47,223 bases of DNA from Piscinibacter sp. (GCA_017983795.1 JAGOAS010000029.1:1-47223), one strand, 5' to 3'; shown: positions 1 to 10,450, counted from the first letter of the stretch. Notes: generated from the letters alone by a model not told the origin. Numbers and translations: made by a program.

Positions 1-343
1 GATCGACTGCATCGCCTTCTGGCCTCTTTGCCGACAAGGAGCAGCCGCGTCGCAGCCAAGCTGCGACCATCCTCGCATTGCGATGGTCGGGTCGCGGGAA
101 GGCGTTTCGCTCACAGATTCTCAGGCCGACGCTGGCCAACTTCGTAGGGCCTTCGCTCTGGCCTGAGGCGCCAACGCGCGCGACATCCGCCCAAGGCCGT
201 CGGCGCCGCTGCGACGCCGGCGTGCTTAGTGCACGGAGTGCACGAACAGGGGGGATGCCCGCGCCGGCACGCACGCCCAGCATCCGTCCCGGAGAGGTGC
301 GCGCGAACCCGCGCGCGCCCGGCAGTTCCTGGGAGTTTCGAGA
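1..343. other. Left-edge stretch with no assignable gene
   Basis: No frame on either strand gives a convincing protein here, so I leave it unassigned; it may hold the end of a gene that starts outside the window. It contains a perfect 8-bp inverted repeat with a 3-base loop (49-67) without a following T-tract, a 7-bp inverted repeat (GACCATC/GATGGTC) around 65-90, and a tandem 9-mer at 228-245 (agtgcacgg, agtgcacga). A GGGAG ribosome site at 331-335 belongs to the next gene. Confidence 0.4.
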
Positions 344-1525
344 ATGGTTCGTCACGGTGCGCTCGCACCCGGCACGCGCATCGCCGATCTGCAGGTGGAG
401 CGCTGCGCCGCCGCATCGCCGCTGGGTTTCGAGTACCTGGCCCGTTCGACCGGCCAGGGCGAGCCCTGCCGCCTGCTGGAGTACATGCCCGTCGATCTCA
501 CCGAGCGGCGCGGCCTGCAGGTCGCGGTGCGCAAGGGCGCGGCCCTGCCCTTCGACCTCGGGCGGCGCGCCTTCCAGATCGACGCCGATCGTTTCTCGAT
601 GGCGCGCGACGAGGCGCTCACCGTGGTGCGGCGCCTGCTCGTCGAACACGGCACGGTCTACCTGCAGCTGGCGTGGCACGAAGGCGGCGCGCTGGCGCAG
701 GAGTACGGCGCCGACACGCAGGCCGATCCTGCCGACCTGCGGCGCTGGCTGCAGGCGCTCGGCCAGGCGCTGAGCCAGCTGCACCGCGGCGGCGTGGTGC
801 ATGGCGCGGTGTCGGCCGAACGCGTGCGCCGCCTCGCCGACGGCCGCGTGCTGCTCGGCCTGCCGGAGTCGGCGCGCTGGGCGCTGGCGGCCTCGCTGCC
901 GTGCCTGATCGACGCCGGCGACCCGACGCTGGCGCCCGAGCAGCTGCTCGATCCGACCGAACGCGCGCGCGCCATCGGTCCGTGGACCGATGTCTACGGC
1001 CTGGCAGCGATCGCCCACCTCGCCATCGCCGGCCGGCTGCCGCCGCCGGCGCACGACTGGCAGGCCGCGCTGGCGCGTCCCTCGCTGGCACAATACGCCG
1101 GCGAGCGCTGGAGCCCGGCGATGCTGGTGGCCATCGACCGCGCCCTGTCGCCCGATCCGGCGGCACGGCCCCGGAGCATGGACGACTTCCTCGCCGCCAT
1201 GGGGTTGCGTGAGCGCCGCGCCCGCCCGCGCGTGGCGACGCCTACCGACGCACCCACCGCCGCACCTGCCGAAGCGCCTGCGGCCGAACCCGCCGCCACA
1301 CCCGCGGCCCGCACCGAGGCCGTGGCGCCCGCCGCGCCGGCGTCCGAATCCTGGCGCTCGCTCGGCGCCGGCTGGCGCTGGGCGGTGGCGCTGCTGTTCT
1401 GCCTGCTGGCCGCGCTGGCGATCTGGTCGGCCCTGCACCCGGGCCTGCCCGGCACCAAGCCGCGCACCGAGCTTCAGCGGCCGAGCGAGATGCCGGTGTC
1501 GGAGGCGGTGCGCAGCAAGGGGTGA
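344..1525 (+). CDS. Membrane-anchored protein kinase-like protein (predicted pseudokinase)
   Basis: The 393-residue protein has the outline of a Hanks-type Ser/Thr kinase of the group whose ATP-lysine motif reads (A/I)KEYLP. Residues 1-288 are the kinase-like domain, 295-335 an Ala/Pro linker, and about 344-364 a single membrane segment with a short tail. The kinase-like domain would therefore be cytoplasmic. The APE motif (197-199), the subdomain IX Asp (216) and the late Arg (275) are kept. The catalytic parts are not: the motif corresponding to KEYLP reads LLEYMP (Lys to Leu45), HRD reads HGA (153-155), and DFG is replaced around Gly172-Leu173. I infer a non-catalytic signalling or scaffold protein. 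ATG 344 has a GGGAG site 8 bases upstream. The last 52 bases overlap the convergent pfkA end. Confidence 0.8.
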   Translation: MVRHGALAPGTRIADLQVERCAAASPLGFEYLARSTGQGEPCRLLEYMPVDLTERRGLQVAVRKGAALPFDLGRRAFQIDADRFSMARDEALTVVRRLLVEHGTVYLQLAWHEGGALAQEYGADTQADPADLRRWLQALGQALSQLHRGGVVHGAVSAERVRRLADGRVLLGLPESARWALAASLPCLIDAGDPTLAPEQLLDPTERARAIGPWTDVYGLAAIAHLAIAGRLPPPAHDWQAALARPSLAQYAGERWSPAMLVAIDRALSPDPAARPRSMDDFLAAMGLRERRARPRVATPTDAPTAAPAEAPAAEPAATPAARTEAVAPAAPASESWRSLGAGWRWAVALLFCLLAALAIWSALHPGLPGTKPRTELQRPSEMPVSEAVRSKG

Positions 1526-2547
1526 TCGGCCGGCACGTTGCGGCTGCGGCCGGCCACGTCGGCCAGCGGCACGCTCTCGATGTGATCGCCTTTCAGCACC
1601 ACGACGCGGTTGAACTCGCGCGCCGCCACCAGCTGCGCCGCGGCATGGCCGTACTGCGTGGCCAGCACGCGGTCGAAGGGCGTGGGCGGGCCGCCGCGCT
1701 GCACGTGGCCGAGGATGGTGGTGCGCACCTCGCAGCCGAGCATCGGCTCGAGCTGCGCGCGCAGCACGTTGCCCACGCCACCCAGGCGCACCGGCTCGGG
1801 TGAATCCGCGATGCGCTCCTTCACGGTGACGCCGCCGCCCTCGGGCTTGGCGCCTTCGGCCACGCAGATCAGCGTGTAGCGCTGGCGCGCCTCACGCTCG
1901 CGGCACACGCGGGCCACTTCGTCGAGCCGGTAGGGCAGCTCGGGAATGAGGATGATGTCGGCGCTGCCGGCCAGCCCGGCGTGCAGCGCGATCCAGCCGG
2001 CCCAGCGGCCCATGGTCTCGAGGATCATCACGCGGCCGTGGCTCTGGCCGGTGGTCTGCAGCCGGTCGAGCGCCTCGGTGACGATGGCCACCGCGGTGTC
2101 GAAGCCGAAGCTGCGGTCGGTGTGGGCGAGGTCGTTGTCGATCGTCTTCGGGCAACCGACCACCGGAATGCCGCGCTCGGCGAGCTGATGCGCGATCGCC
2201 ATGCTGCCGTCGCCGCCGATCACCACCAGCGCATCCAGCCCCAGCTCGCGCACGTAGGCGAGCACGCGCTCCGACACGTCGGCGCCGCCGGCGCCGAAAT
2301 AGCCGAAGGGGTTGGCCTTGTTGTGCGTGCCGAGGATGGTGCCGCCGGTGGCCATGATGCCGGCCACCGAGCGCAGGTCCAGCGGCCGCACGCGGCGCTC
2401 GATCAGGCCCAGGAAGCCCTGCTCGATGCCGATCACCTCGGCGCCGGCGCTCTTGATCAGCGACTTCGCCACCGCGCGGATCACCGCGTTCAGGCCCGGG
2501 CAGTCGCCGCCGCCGGTCAGGATGCCTACCCGCATCGTCGCCTGCAT
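1474..2547 (-). CDS. pfkA: 6-phosphofructokinase (group III type)
   Basis: This 357-residue enzyme phosphorylates fructose 6-phosphate in glycolysis. The N-terminal phosphate-donor loop (TGGGDCPGLN, 11-20), GGDGS (111-115), the catalytic PKTIDND (133-139) and MGRWAGW are all present. Two positions set donor choice in this family: the residue equivalent to E. coli Gly104 is Gly114 (ATP-like), while the one equivalent to Gly124 is Lys134, as in pyrophosphate enzymes. The Gly/Lys pair is typical of group III enzymes, some of which use ATP, so the donor is not certain. The ATG at 2547 has GAGGAG 7 bases upstream. It is divergent from the esterase gene (68-base gap), and its 3' end overlaps the pseudokinase gene. 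Confidence 0.92.
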   Translation of the reverse strand: MQATMRVGILTGGGDCPGLNAVIRAVAKSLIKSAGAEVIGIEQGFLGLIERRVRPLDLRSVAGIMATGGTILGTHNKANPFGYFGAGGADVSERVLAYVRELGLDALVVIGGDGSMAIAHQLAERGIPVVGCPKTIDNDLAHTDRSFGFDTAVAIVTEALDRLQTTGQSHGRVMILETMGRWAGWIALHAGLAGSADIILIPELPYRLDEVARVCREREARQRYTLICVAEGAKPEGGGVTVKERIADSPEPVRLGGVGNVLRAQLEPMLGCEVRTTILGHVQRGGPPTPFDRVLATQYGHAAAQLVAAREFNRVVVLKGDHIESVPLADVAGRSRNVPADHPLLRTASDTGISLGR

Positions 2548-2615
2548 CGTCGTTCTCCTCGTTCGTGCGCGCGCAGTGTAGGAGCGGCGGGCGCGATGCG
2601 GCAGACTCGCGCTTG

Positions 2616-3230
2616 ATGACGCGCAAACACATCACCCACCTGCTCTACCTGCACGGCTTCCGTTCCTCGCCGCAATCGGCCAAGGCGCGGCGCATGGCCG
2701 CCTGGGTGCACGAGCACCGCCCCGATCTGCACTGGTGGTGCCCGCAGCTGCCGCCCTCGCCGCGCGAGGCGATCGCGCGGCTGGTGGACGGCGTCGCCGG
2801 CTGGCCCGTCGAGCACATGGCCGTCATCGGCAGCTCGCTGGGCGGCTTCTACGCTACCGTGCTGGCCGAGCGGCTCGGCTGCGCCGCGGTGCTGCTCAAC
2901 CCGGCGGTCGATCCGGCACGCGACCTGGCCCACCACATCGGCGAGCAGAGCGCCTGGCACGACCCGAGCGAGCGCTTCTTCTTCCGCGCCGAGTTCGTCG
3001 AGGAACTGCGCGCGCTCGCGCCGCCGGTGATCACGCAGCCGCAACGCTACCTCGCGGTGATCGCCAAGGGCGACGAACTGCTCGACTGGCGCGAGATGAG
3101 CGGCCGCTATGCCGGCGCGCACGTCAAGCTGCTCGAGGGCGGCGATCACGCGCTGTCGGACTTCGACGCTCACCTCGGCGAGATCGTCGCCTTCCTTGGC
3201 CTGGTCAGGTCCGCGGCGAATTCCAGGTGA
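2616..3230 (+). CDS. YqiA/YcfP-type alpha/beta-hydrolase esterase
   Basis: A 204-residue small serine esterase of the YqiA family, which hydrolyses short acyl esters in vitro; the natural substrate is unknown. The N-terminus LLYLHGFRSSPQSAKA carries the His-Gly oxyanion region typical of this family. The nucleophile elbow is G-S-S-L-G with Ser74. The acid is probably the Asp in AKGDELLDW and the base His is in GGDHALSDF. I chose ATG 2616 because the family starts just before this LYLHGF motif; an ATG 51 bases upstream would add a basic, low-complexity leader. The end overlaps by 26 bases the convergent small membrane protein gene. Confidence 0.85.
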   Translation: MTRKHITHLLYLHGFRSSPQSAKARRMAAWVHEHRPDLHWWCPQLPPSPREAIARLVDGVAGWPVEHMAVIGSSLGGFYATVLAERLGCAAVLLNPAVDPARDLAHHIGEQSAWHDPSERFFFRAEFVEELRALAPPVITQPQRYLAVIAKGDELLDWREMSGRYAGAHVKLLEGGDHALSDFDAHLGEIVAFLGLVRSAANSR

Positions 3231-3426
3231 CGATGGTCCAGACCACGCGCCCCCAGATCTCGAGGTTGAACCAGAACAGCGCGATCAGGGTGGTGAAGTG
3301 GCGCAGCCGCTTGCCGAGTTCGGCGAAGCGGTCGTCGTCGCGCAGCACGTACATCAGGAACGTGAAGGCCCAGCCGGCCGCGAACAGCCCGGCGAGCACG
3401 CCCATGATCCAGCGGAAGATCACCAT
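3205..3426 (-). CDS. Small membrane protein (73 aa), paralogue of its neighbour
   Basis: I do not recognise this family. The 73-residue product begins MVIFRWIMGVLAGLF and has two hydrophobic segments (about 5-27 and 43-65) separated by a charged loop (RDDDRFAELGKRLR). It probably lies in the inner membrane. The start MVIFRWI and the MY(V/I)xxRD motif recur in the 61-residue gene just before it, so the two look like a diverged duplicate. Both follow lpxC on the same strand with short gaps (22 and 15 bases), which suggests co-transcription. No enzyme motif is visible. The ribosome site is weak. Confidence 0.65.
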   Translation of the reverse strand: MVIFRWIMGVLAGLFAAGWAFTFLMYVLRDDDRFAELGKRLRHFTTLIALFWFNLEIWGRVVWTIVTWNSPRT

Positions 3427-3448
3427 GCCCTGATTCCCGAGTGCTCGT

Positions 3449-3634
3449 TCACAACACCATCGCCATGCGTTCGAGCAGCAGCACGGCGAAGAAGCCGAGC
3501 GCCGCGATCACCGTCCACTTGACGATCAGGATGCCGCGCAGCCGCCACCGGACGTCGCGCGTGCCGATGTACATCGCGAAGCACAGCAGGCCCGAGACGA
3601 GCAGCAGCAGGACGATCCAGCGGAAGATCAGCAT
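3449..3634 (-). CDS. Small membrane protein (61 aa), paralogue of its neighbour
   Basis: A 61-residue protein starting MLIFRWIVLLLLVSG with two hydrophobic helices (about 4-22 and 37-55) and a short basic loop (TRDVRWRLRG). No known domain is apparent. It begins 15 bases downstream of the lpxC stop and precedes the 73-residue relative. The shared M(L/V)IFRWI start and the MYIGTRD/MYVLRDD alignment support common descent. The AGGA upstream of the ATG lies about 12 bases away, so initiation may depend on translation of lpxC. Function is unknown; an envelope role is only suggested by position. Confidence 0.65.
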   Translation of the reverse strand: MLIFRWIVLLLLVSGLLCFAMYIGTRDVRWRLRGILIVKWTVIAALGFFAVLLLERMAMVL

Positions 3635-3649
3635 GCTAGTCGAGCGTCC

Positions 3650-4585
3650 TCACCAGGCCGGAGCCAGTTCGCTCAGGCCCTTGGGAAGCCGCGACGCATC
3701 CTCGATCGTGACGATGTCGTAGGCATCGGGATCGGACATCAGCTTGCGCAGCAGCTTGTTGTTCAGCGCATGCCCCGACTTGAAGGCGCTGTAGGCGGCC
3801 AGGATGGGGCGGCCGGCCATCGCCATGTCGCCGATGGCGTCGAGGATCTTGTGCTTGACGAACTCGTCGTCGTAGCGCAGCCCTTCGGCATTGAGCACCT
3901 TGGATTCGTCGACCACGATCACGTTGTCCATGCTGCCGCCCAGGCCCAGGCCGCGGGCGCGCATCATGTCGACGTCCTTGCTGAAGCCGAAGGTGCGGGC
4001 GCGCGCGATCTCGCGCTTGTAGTTGCCCGAGCCCATGTCGAAGCTGACGCGCTGGCCGGTCTGGTCGACCGCCGGGTGGTGGAACTCGATCTCGAAGCTG
4101 AGCTTGTAGCCCTCGAAGGGCTCGAGGCGCGCCCACATCAGGCGCTCGCCCTCGCCTTCGCGCACCTCGACCGGCTTCTTCACGCGGATGAAGCGCTTGG
4201 GCGCGTCCTGCAGCTCGATGCCGGCGCTCTGCAGCAGGTAGACGAAAGAGGCGGCGGAGCCGTCGAGGATGGGCACCTCCTCGGCGGTGAGGTCGATCAC
4301 CAGGTTGTCCAGCCCGAGGCCGGCGCAGGCCGAGAGCAGGTGCTCGACGGTCTTCACTTTGGGCCCGCCCGGATCGCCGCCGGGCGACAGCGTGGTCGCC
4401 ATGCGCGTGTCGCTCACCACCTCGGCCGAGAGCGGAATGGCCACCGGCTGCGGCAGGTCGACGCGCCGGAATACGATGCCGTGGTCGGGCGGCGCGGGGC
4501 GCAGCGTCAGCTCGACGCGCTGCCCGCCGTGCACGCCCACGCCGACGGCGCGCGTCATGGACTTGAGGGTGCGTTGCTGCAGCAT
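3650..4585 (-). CDS. lpxC: UDP-3-O-acyl-N-acetylglucosamine deacetylase
   Basis: The 311-residue zinc enzyme catalyses the committed step of lipid A synthesis in the cytoplasm. The start [19 protein letters not shown] matches the conserved N-terminus of the family, so I reject the longer in-frame extension upstream. Zinc and catalytic residues are visible: [16 protein letters not shown] (Glu and first His), HKILDAIGD (second His and Asp) and SGHALNNK (general-acid His). Length is close to the E. coli enzyme (305). It follows ftsZ after 95 bases that contain a strong hairpin, the usual proteobacterial arrangement, and probably leads the two small membrane protein genes. Confidence 0.97.
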   Translation of the reverse strand: MLQQRTLKSMTRAVGVGVHGGQRVELTLRPAPPDHGIVFRRVDLPQPVAIPLSAEVVSDTRMATTLSPGGDPGGPKVKTVEHLLSACAGLGLDNLVIDLTAEEVPILDGSAASFVYLLQSAGIELQDAPKRFIRVKKPVEVREGEGERLMWARLEPFEGYKLSFEIEFHHPAVDQTGQRVSFDMGSGNYKREIARARTFGFSKDVDMMRARGLGLGGSMDNVIVVDESKVLNAEGLRYDDEFVKHKILDAIGDMAMAGRPILAAYSAFKSGHALNNKLLRKLMSDPDAYDIVTIEDASRLPKGLSELAPAW

Positions 4586-4651
4586 GGCCGGGATTGTCCC
4601 CGATCCCGCGCGCCGCCGCGCCACGAAGCGATCAATCACCTCCATAGCACG

Positions 4652-4679
4652 CCATCCGGGCCCTCGCGGGCCCGGATGG
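4652..4679 (-). terminator. Strong hairpin between ftsZ and lpxC
   Basis: A perfect 12-bp inverted repeat (CCATCCGGGCCC and its complement) with a 4-base loop starts one base after the ftsZ stop. No T-run follows in the direction of transcription, so it is not a classical intrinsic terminator. It may end or attenuate the dcw transcript, or protect its 3' end. Confidence 0.55.
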
Positions 4680-4680
4680 G

Positions 4681-5880
4681 TCAGTCGGCCTGCTTGCGCA
4701 GGAACGCGGGAATCTCGATCTCGTCCATGCCGTGGCTGGCCAGCGCATCGACCTTCGCGGCCGCGGTGCGGCCGTTGCGCCACACGCTGGGCGTATTCAG
4801 CGCGGTGTAGTCGTGCGCCGGCGGCGTGCTCTGCACCGGCGTGGTCAGCACCGGAATGTTGTCGGTGCCGGTGCGCTGCACGGGCGCGCTGTGCACCACC
4901 TGGATCGGCGCCGCCTGCTGGCGCTTGACCGGGCTGAGGCCGGTGGCGATCACCGTCACGCGCAGCTGGTCGCCCAGCGTGTCGTCGTAGGCCGTGCCGT
5001 AGATGACGTGCGCATCCTCCGCGGCGTAGCGGCGGATGGTGTTCATCACGTTGCGGCTTTCGCTGAGCCGGAAGTTGGCGCGGTTCGCCGCGATCAGCAC
5101 CAGCACGCCGCGCGCGCCGGAGAGGTCGATGCCTTCCAGCAGCGGGCAGGCCACCGCGGCCTCGGAGGCCTTGTTGGCGCGGTCCGGGCCGGCGGCCATG
5201 GCCGTGCCCATCATCGCCTTGCCCGGCTCGCTCATCACCGTCTTCACGTCCTGGAAGTCGACGTTGATCATCCCCGGGATGTGAATGATGTCGCTGATGC
5301 CGCCGACCGCGTTGCGCAGCACGTCGTTGGCATGCGCGAAGGCCTCGTCCTGCGTGACGTCGTCGCCCAGCACCTCGAGCAGCTTGTCGTTGAGGATGAC
5401 GATCAGCGAGTCGACGTTGGCTTCGAGCTCGGCCAGGCCGTGGTCGGCCGCTTTCATGCGGCGCGCGCCCTCGAAGTCGAAGGGCTTGGTGACCACGCCG
5501 ACGGTGAGGATGCCCATCTCCTTGGCGACGCGCGCGATCACCGGCGCCGCGCCGGTGCCGGTGCCGCCGCCCATGCCGGCGGTGATGAACAGCATGTTGG
5601 CGCCGGAGATGGATTCGCGGATGCGGTCGACCGCCTCCTCGGCCGCCTCGCGGCCGGCCTCCGGCTTGGCGCCGGCGCCGAGGCCGGTGCTGCCGAGCTG
5701 GATGAGCGCCGAGGCCGCCGAGCGATTCAGCGCCTGGGCGTCGGTGTTGGCGCAGACGAACTCCACGCCCTGAACCCCCTTGGCGATCATGTGCTCGATG
5801 GCGTTGCCGCCGCCGCCGCCGACGCCGATGACCTTGATCTTGGTGCCGAGGTCGAACTCTTCGATCATTTCGATGGGCAT
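4681..5880 (-). CDS. ftsZ: Cell division tubulin FtsZ
   Basis: A 399-residue GTPase that polymerises into the Z-ring at mid-cell. The start [10 protein letters not shown] is followed by the nucleotide-binding GVGGGGGNA (19-27), the tubulin signature GGGTGTG (104-110), the T7 synergy loop NVDFQDV (206-212) and, after a variable linker (about 320-385), the C-terminal peptide [14 protein letters not shown], which binds FtsA and ZipA-type partners. ATG 5880 has GGAG 7 bases upstream. It is the last gene of the dcw cluster, separated from ftsA by 151 bases, more than any other junction in the cluster, so an additional promoter there is possible; I could not identify one. Confidence 0.98.
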   Translation of the reverse strand: MPIEMIEEFDLGTKIKVIGVGGGGGNAIEHMIAKGVQGVEFVCANTDAQALNRSAASALIQLGSTGLGAGAKPEAGREAAEEAVDRIRESISGANMLFITAGMGGGTGTGAAPVIARVAKEMGILTVGVVTKPFDFEGARRMKAADHGLAELEANVDSLIVILNDKLLEVLGDDVTQDEAFAHANDVLRNAVGGISDIIHIPGMINVDFQDVKTVMSEPGKAMMGTAMAAGPDRANKASEAAVACPLLEGIDLSGARGVLVLIAANRANFRLSESRNVMNTIRRYAAEDAHVIYGTAYDDTLGDQLRVTVIATGLSPVKRQQAAPIQVVHSAPVQRTGTDNIPVLTTPVQSTPPAHDYTALNTPSVWRNGRTAAAKVDALASHGMDEIEIPAFLRKQAD

Positions 5881-6031
5881 GGTGTTTCTCCGTTTCCGTC
5901 TTGCAGTTGCCGTGTGTTGAGGTGCTTGCGTCTTGCTGCGCCGGAGCGCTCTTCTTCTCGTGATTCCGGTCTTCGCCGGATCGCCTGGATGGGGATCGAA
6001 GGGGGATCGTGGTTGTTCATCTCGATCACCC

Positions 6032-7261
6032 TCAGAAGTTGCCGAGGAACCATTCCTTGGCGCGGCCGAACAGGGTCTGCACCGACCCCGCCTGCTGCGC
6101 CGCGCGCTGCCCGCGGGTGCGCGCCAGGCGCGCCTCTTCGAGCAGGCCCATGACGGTGGCCGAGCGCGGGTTGGCGATCATGTCGGCCAGCGGGCCGTGG
6201 TAGGTCGGGATGCCCTTGCGCACCGGCTTGAGGAAGATGTCCTCGCCGAGCTCGACCATGCCGGGCATCACCGCCGCGCCGCCGGTGACGACGATGCCGG
6301 AGGACAGCAGCTCCTCGCAGCCGCTCTCGCGGATCACCTGGTGCACCAGCGAGTAGATCTCCTCGACGCGCGGCTCGATCACGCCGGCGAGCGCCTGGCG
6401 CGAGAGCATGCGCGGCGCGCGGTCGCCGAGGCCGGGCACCTCGAGGCTGTCGCTCGGGTCGGCGAGCAGCTGCTTGGCCACGCCGAATTCGATCTTGATC
6501 TCCTCGGCGTCCTTGGTGGGCGTGCGCAGCGCCATCGCGATGTCGCTGGTGATCAGGTCGCCGGCGATCGGGATCACGGCCGTGTGGCGGATCGCGCCGT
6601 CGGTGAAGATGGCCACATCGGTGGTGCCGGCGCCGATGTCGACGATGGCCACGCCGAGATCCTTCTCGTCCTCGGTCAGCACCGAGTGGCTGGAGGCGCT
6701 CGGGTTCAGCACCAGCTGCTCCACCTCGAGCCCGCAGCGGCGCACGCACTTGACGATGTTCTCGGCGGCGCTGCCGGCGCCGGTGACGATGTGCACCTTC
6801 ACCTCGAGGCGCCCGCCGCTCATGCCGATCGGCTCCTTGACCTCGTGGCCGTCGATCACGAACTCCTGCGCCTGCACCAGCAGCAGGCGCTGATCGTTGG
6901 GGATGTTGATGGCCTTGGCGGTCTCGACCACGCGCGCCACGTCGACCGGCGTGACCTCCTTGTCGCGCACGATCACCATGCCGGTGGAGTTCTGGCCGCG
7001 GATGTGGCTTCCGGTGATGCCGGTGTAGACGCGCGTGATCTTGCAGTCGGCCATCATCTCGGCCTCCTTCAAGGCCTGCTGGATGGACTGCACGGTCGCA
7101 TCGATATTGACGACCACGCCGCGCTTCAAGCCGTGGCTGGGCGCGACGCCCAGGCCGGCGATGCGCAGCTCGCCGTCGGCCTGCACCTCGGCCACCACCG
7201 CCATCACCTTGGCCGTGCCGATGTCCAGCCCGACGATCAGATCCTTGTATTCCTTGGCCAT
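6032..7261 (-). CDS. ftsA: Cell division actin-like protein FtsA
   Basis: The 409-residue actin-fold ATPase anchors FtsZ to the membrane and recruits later division proteins. Visible parts are the phosphate-1 loop VGLDIGTAKV near the N-terminus, the phosphate-2 motif IVDIGAGTTDVAIF, the adenosine motif VVTGGAAVMPG, and the C-terminal amphipathic membrane-targeting helix (GRAKEWFLGNF). It follows ftsQ with only three bases between stop and start, so the two are probably translated together. Confidence 0.97.
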   Translation of the reverse strand: MAKEYKDLIVGLDIGTAKVMAVVAEVQADGELRIAGLGVAPSHGLKRGVVVNIDATVQSIQQALKEAEMMADCKITRVYTGITGSHIRGQNSTGMVIVRDKEVTPVDVARVVETAKAINIPNDQRLLLVQAQEFVIDGHEVKEPIGMSGGRLEVKVHIVTGAGSAAENIVKCVRRCGLEVEQLVLNPSASSHSVLTEDEKDLGVAIVDIGAGTTDVAIFTDGAIRHTAVIPIAGDLITSDIAMALRTPTKDAEEIKIEFGVAKQLLADPSDSLEVPGLGDRAPRMLSRQALAGVIEPRVEEIYSLVHQVIRESGCEELLSSGIVVTGGAAVMPGMVELGEDIFLKPVRKGIPTYHGPLADMIANPRSATVMGLLEEARLARTRGQRAAQQAGSVQTLFGRAKEWFLGNF

Positions 7262-7264
7262 CCT

Positions 7265-8089
7265 CTACTTCCTCCCCGCGCCGCCGGCAGCAGCGCCGGT
7301 GGTCACGCCCTTGAGCCGCACCGCATATCCCTCGTTGTGGCGCAGGTCGGCATGCACCAGCGGACGCTGGTGCTGCGCGATCACCTGCGGCAGCGTGGCC
7401 ACGAAACGCTGCAGCCGTGCCACCAGTTCGTCGTCGCTGCCGCGGCCGATCTCGATCACCGCGCCGCCCTCGAGCTCGGCGCTGACCGAGCCGCGGCCCG
7501 ACATGTCGAGCTCGGCGATGCCCATCTGCAGCGGCGCCACCACCGGCTGCAGGCGCTTGTAGAGCCCGAGCAGGCGCGCCGAGCTGCCCTCCGGGCCGCT
7601 CAGCATGGGCAGTTCGTCGTCTTCCACGTCGCCGGGGTTGGCATCGAACACCTCGCCGAAACTGTTGACGAGCTTGTCCTCGCCCTCCTCGGTGGCCCAC
7701 AGCGCCGCGGCGCGGTGTTCCTCGAGACGCACTGCCAGGCGGTTCGGCCAGATGCGCTGCACCACCGCATGGCGCACCCAGGGCACCGACTCGAAGGCCT
7801 CGCGCGCGCTCTTCAGGTCGAGCGAGAAGAAGTTGCCCGCCAGGCGCGGCATCGCGGCGGCGCGGATGGTGGCCGCGCTGTTGCGCGCCACATCGCCCTC
7901 GACGCGGATGGCGCGCAGCGCGAACACCGGCTGCCGCGCCATCCACAGCGCCGCCACCACGCCGAGCGCCAGCACGCCCAGCGCCGCCAGCAGCGCGGCG
8001 GTGGCGTTCATCAGGCGCACATCGCCCGGCACGCCGATGGCGCGGGGCGGTGGGGTGGGCTTGCGGCGGGCCATGTCTCGTTCAACCAT
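7265..8089 (-). CDS. ftsQ: Cell division protein FtsQ
   Basis: A 274-residue bitopic inner-membrane protein of the divisome that links FtsB/FtsL to the early ring. A short basic cytoplasmic part is followed by one membrane segment (about 28-50), a POTRA domain (from [12 protein letters not shown]) and the FtsQ beta domain. An internal ATG at 8074 would give MARRKP and is an alternative start. The chosen ATG overlaps the ddl stop by 8 bases. The tail is Gly/Ala rich, probably unstructured. Confidence 0.93.
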   Translation of the reverse strand: MVERDMARRKPTPPPRAIGVPGDVRLMNATAALLAALGVLALGVVAALWMARQPVFALRAIRVEGDVARNSAATIRAAAMPRLAGNFFSLDLKSAREAFESVPWVRHAVVQRIWPNRLAVRLEEHRAAALWATEEGEDKLVNSFGEVFDANPGDVEDDELPMLSGPEGSSARLLGLYKRLQPVVAPLQMGIAELDMSGRGSVSAELEGGAVIEIGRGSDDELVARLQRFVATLPQVIAQHQRPLVHADLRHNEGYAVRLKGVTTGAAAGGAGRK

Positions 8090-9040
8090 CGAGCGCGGCG
8101 CTCGCCGCGATGTGCAGGCACAGCTGCTCGTAGCTCATGCCCGCCGCCTTGGCCGACATCGGCACCAGCGAGTGCGAGGTCATGCCGGGGCTGGTGTTCA
8201 TCTCGAGCAGGAAGGGCTTGCGGTCCGTCGCGCGCACCATCAGGTCGGCACGGCCCCAGCCGCGGCAGCCGAGCGTGCGGTAGGCCTCGACGACGATGCG
8301 CTGGATCTCGCGCTCCTCGTCGGCCGGCAGGCCGCTGGGCACGAGGTATTGCGTGACGTCGGTGAAATACTTGTTCTGGTAGTCGTACGCGCCCTCGGGC
8401 GCGACGATGCGGATCACCGGCAGCGCGCGCGCGTTCTCGCCCTCGCCCAGCACCGGGCAGGTGAGCTCGTCGCCTTCGATGAACTCCTCGCACAGCACGA
8501 TCTCGTCGTACTTCGCGGCCAGGGCCACCGCGTCCTGCATCTGCGAGTAGCCCTTGACCTTGGTGACGCCGATCGACGAGCCCTCGTGCGGCGGCTTGAC
8601 GATCAGCGGCAGGCCCAGCTCGTCGGGCACCTGCACCACGCGCTCGCGCGCCAGGCCATTGCGCGGCAGCGCGACGTATTTCGGCGTCGGCAGGCCCACC
8701 GCCTGCCAGAGGCGCTTGGTCATCACCTTGTCGATGGCGATTGCCGAGGCCATCACGCCCGAGCCGGTGTAGGGGATGTGCAGCAGCTCGAGCGCGCCCT
8801 GCACCGTGCCGTCTTCGCCGTGGCGGCCGTGCAGTGCGATGAAGGCGCGCGCGAAGCCCTCGCGCTTGAGCTCCACGAGCTCGCGCTCGGCCGGGTCGAA
8901 GGCATGGGCATCGACGCCCTGCGACTGCAGCGCGGCCAGCACGCCGCCGCCCGACATCAGCGAGATCTCGCGCTCGGCCGAGCTGCCGCCCATCAGCACG
9001 GCGACTTTGCCGAGGCGCTTGGGGTCGATCTTCTTCGCGT

Positions 9041-9044
<4 letters not shown>
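8082..9044 (-). CDS. ddl: D-alanine--D-alanine ligase
   Basis: A 320-residue ATP-grasp ligase that makes the D-Ala-D-Ala dipeptide for MurF. Motifs: [14 protein letters not shown] near the start, [12 protein letters not shown], the ATP-grasp loop [19 protein letters not shown], and [13 protein letters not shown], which provides metal and D-Ala contacts at the end. Start ATG 9044 overlaps the murC stop by 4 bases (ATGA). A separate murB is usually found between murC and ddl in enterobacteria; it is absent here. Confidence 0.96.

Positions 9045-10446
<1,402 letters not shown>

Positions 10447-10450
<4 letters not shown>

Noticed and set aside
1-343. End of a gene entering from the left (plus-strand frame ending near 164)
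   Set aside because: The translated piece shows no recognisable motif and cannot be told from chance in this GC-rich sequence.
4586-4783. N-terminal extension of lpxC by 66 codons
   Set aside because: The extension runs into the ftsZ 3' end and is low-complexity, basic sequence; the conserved LpxC start is at 4585.
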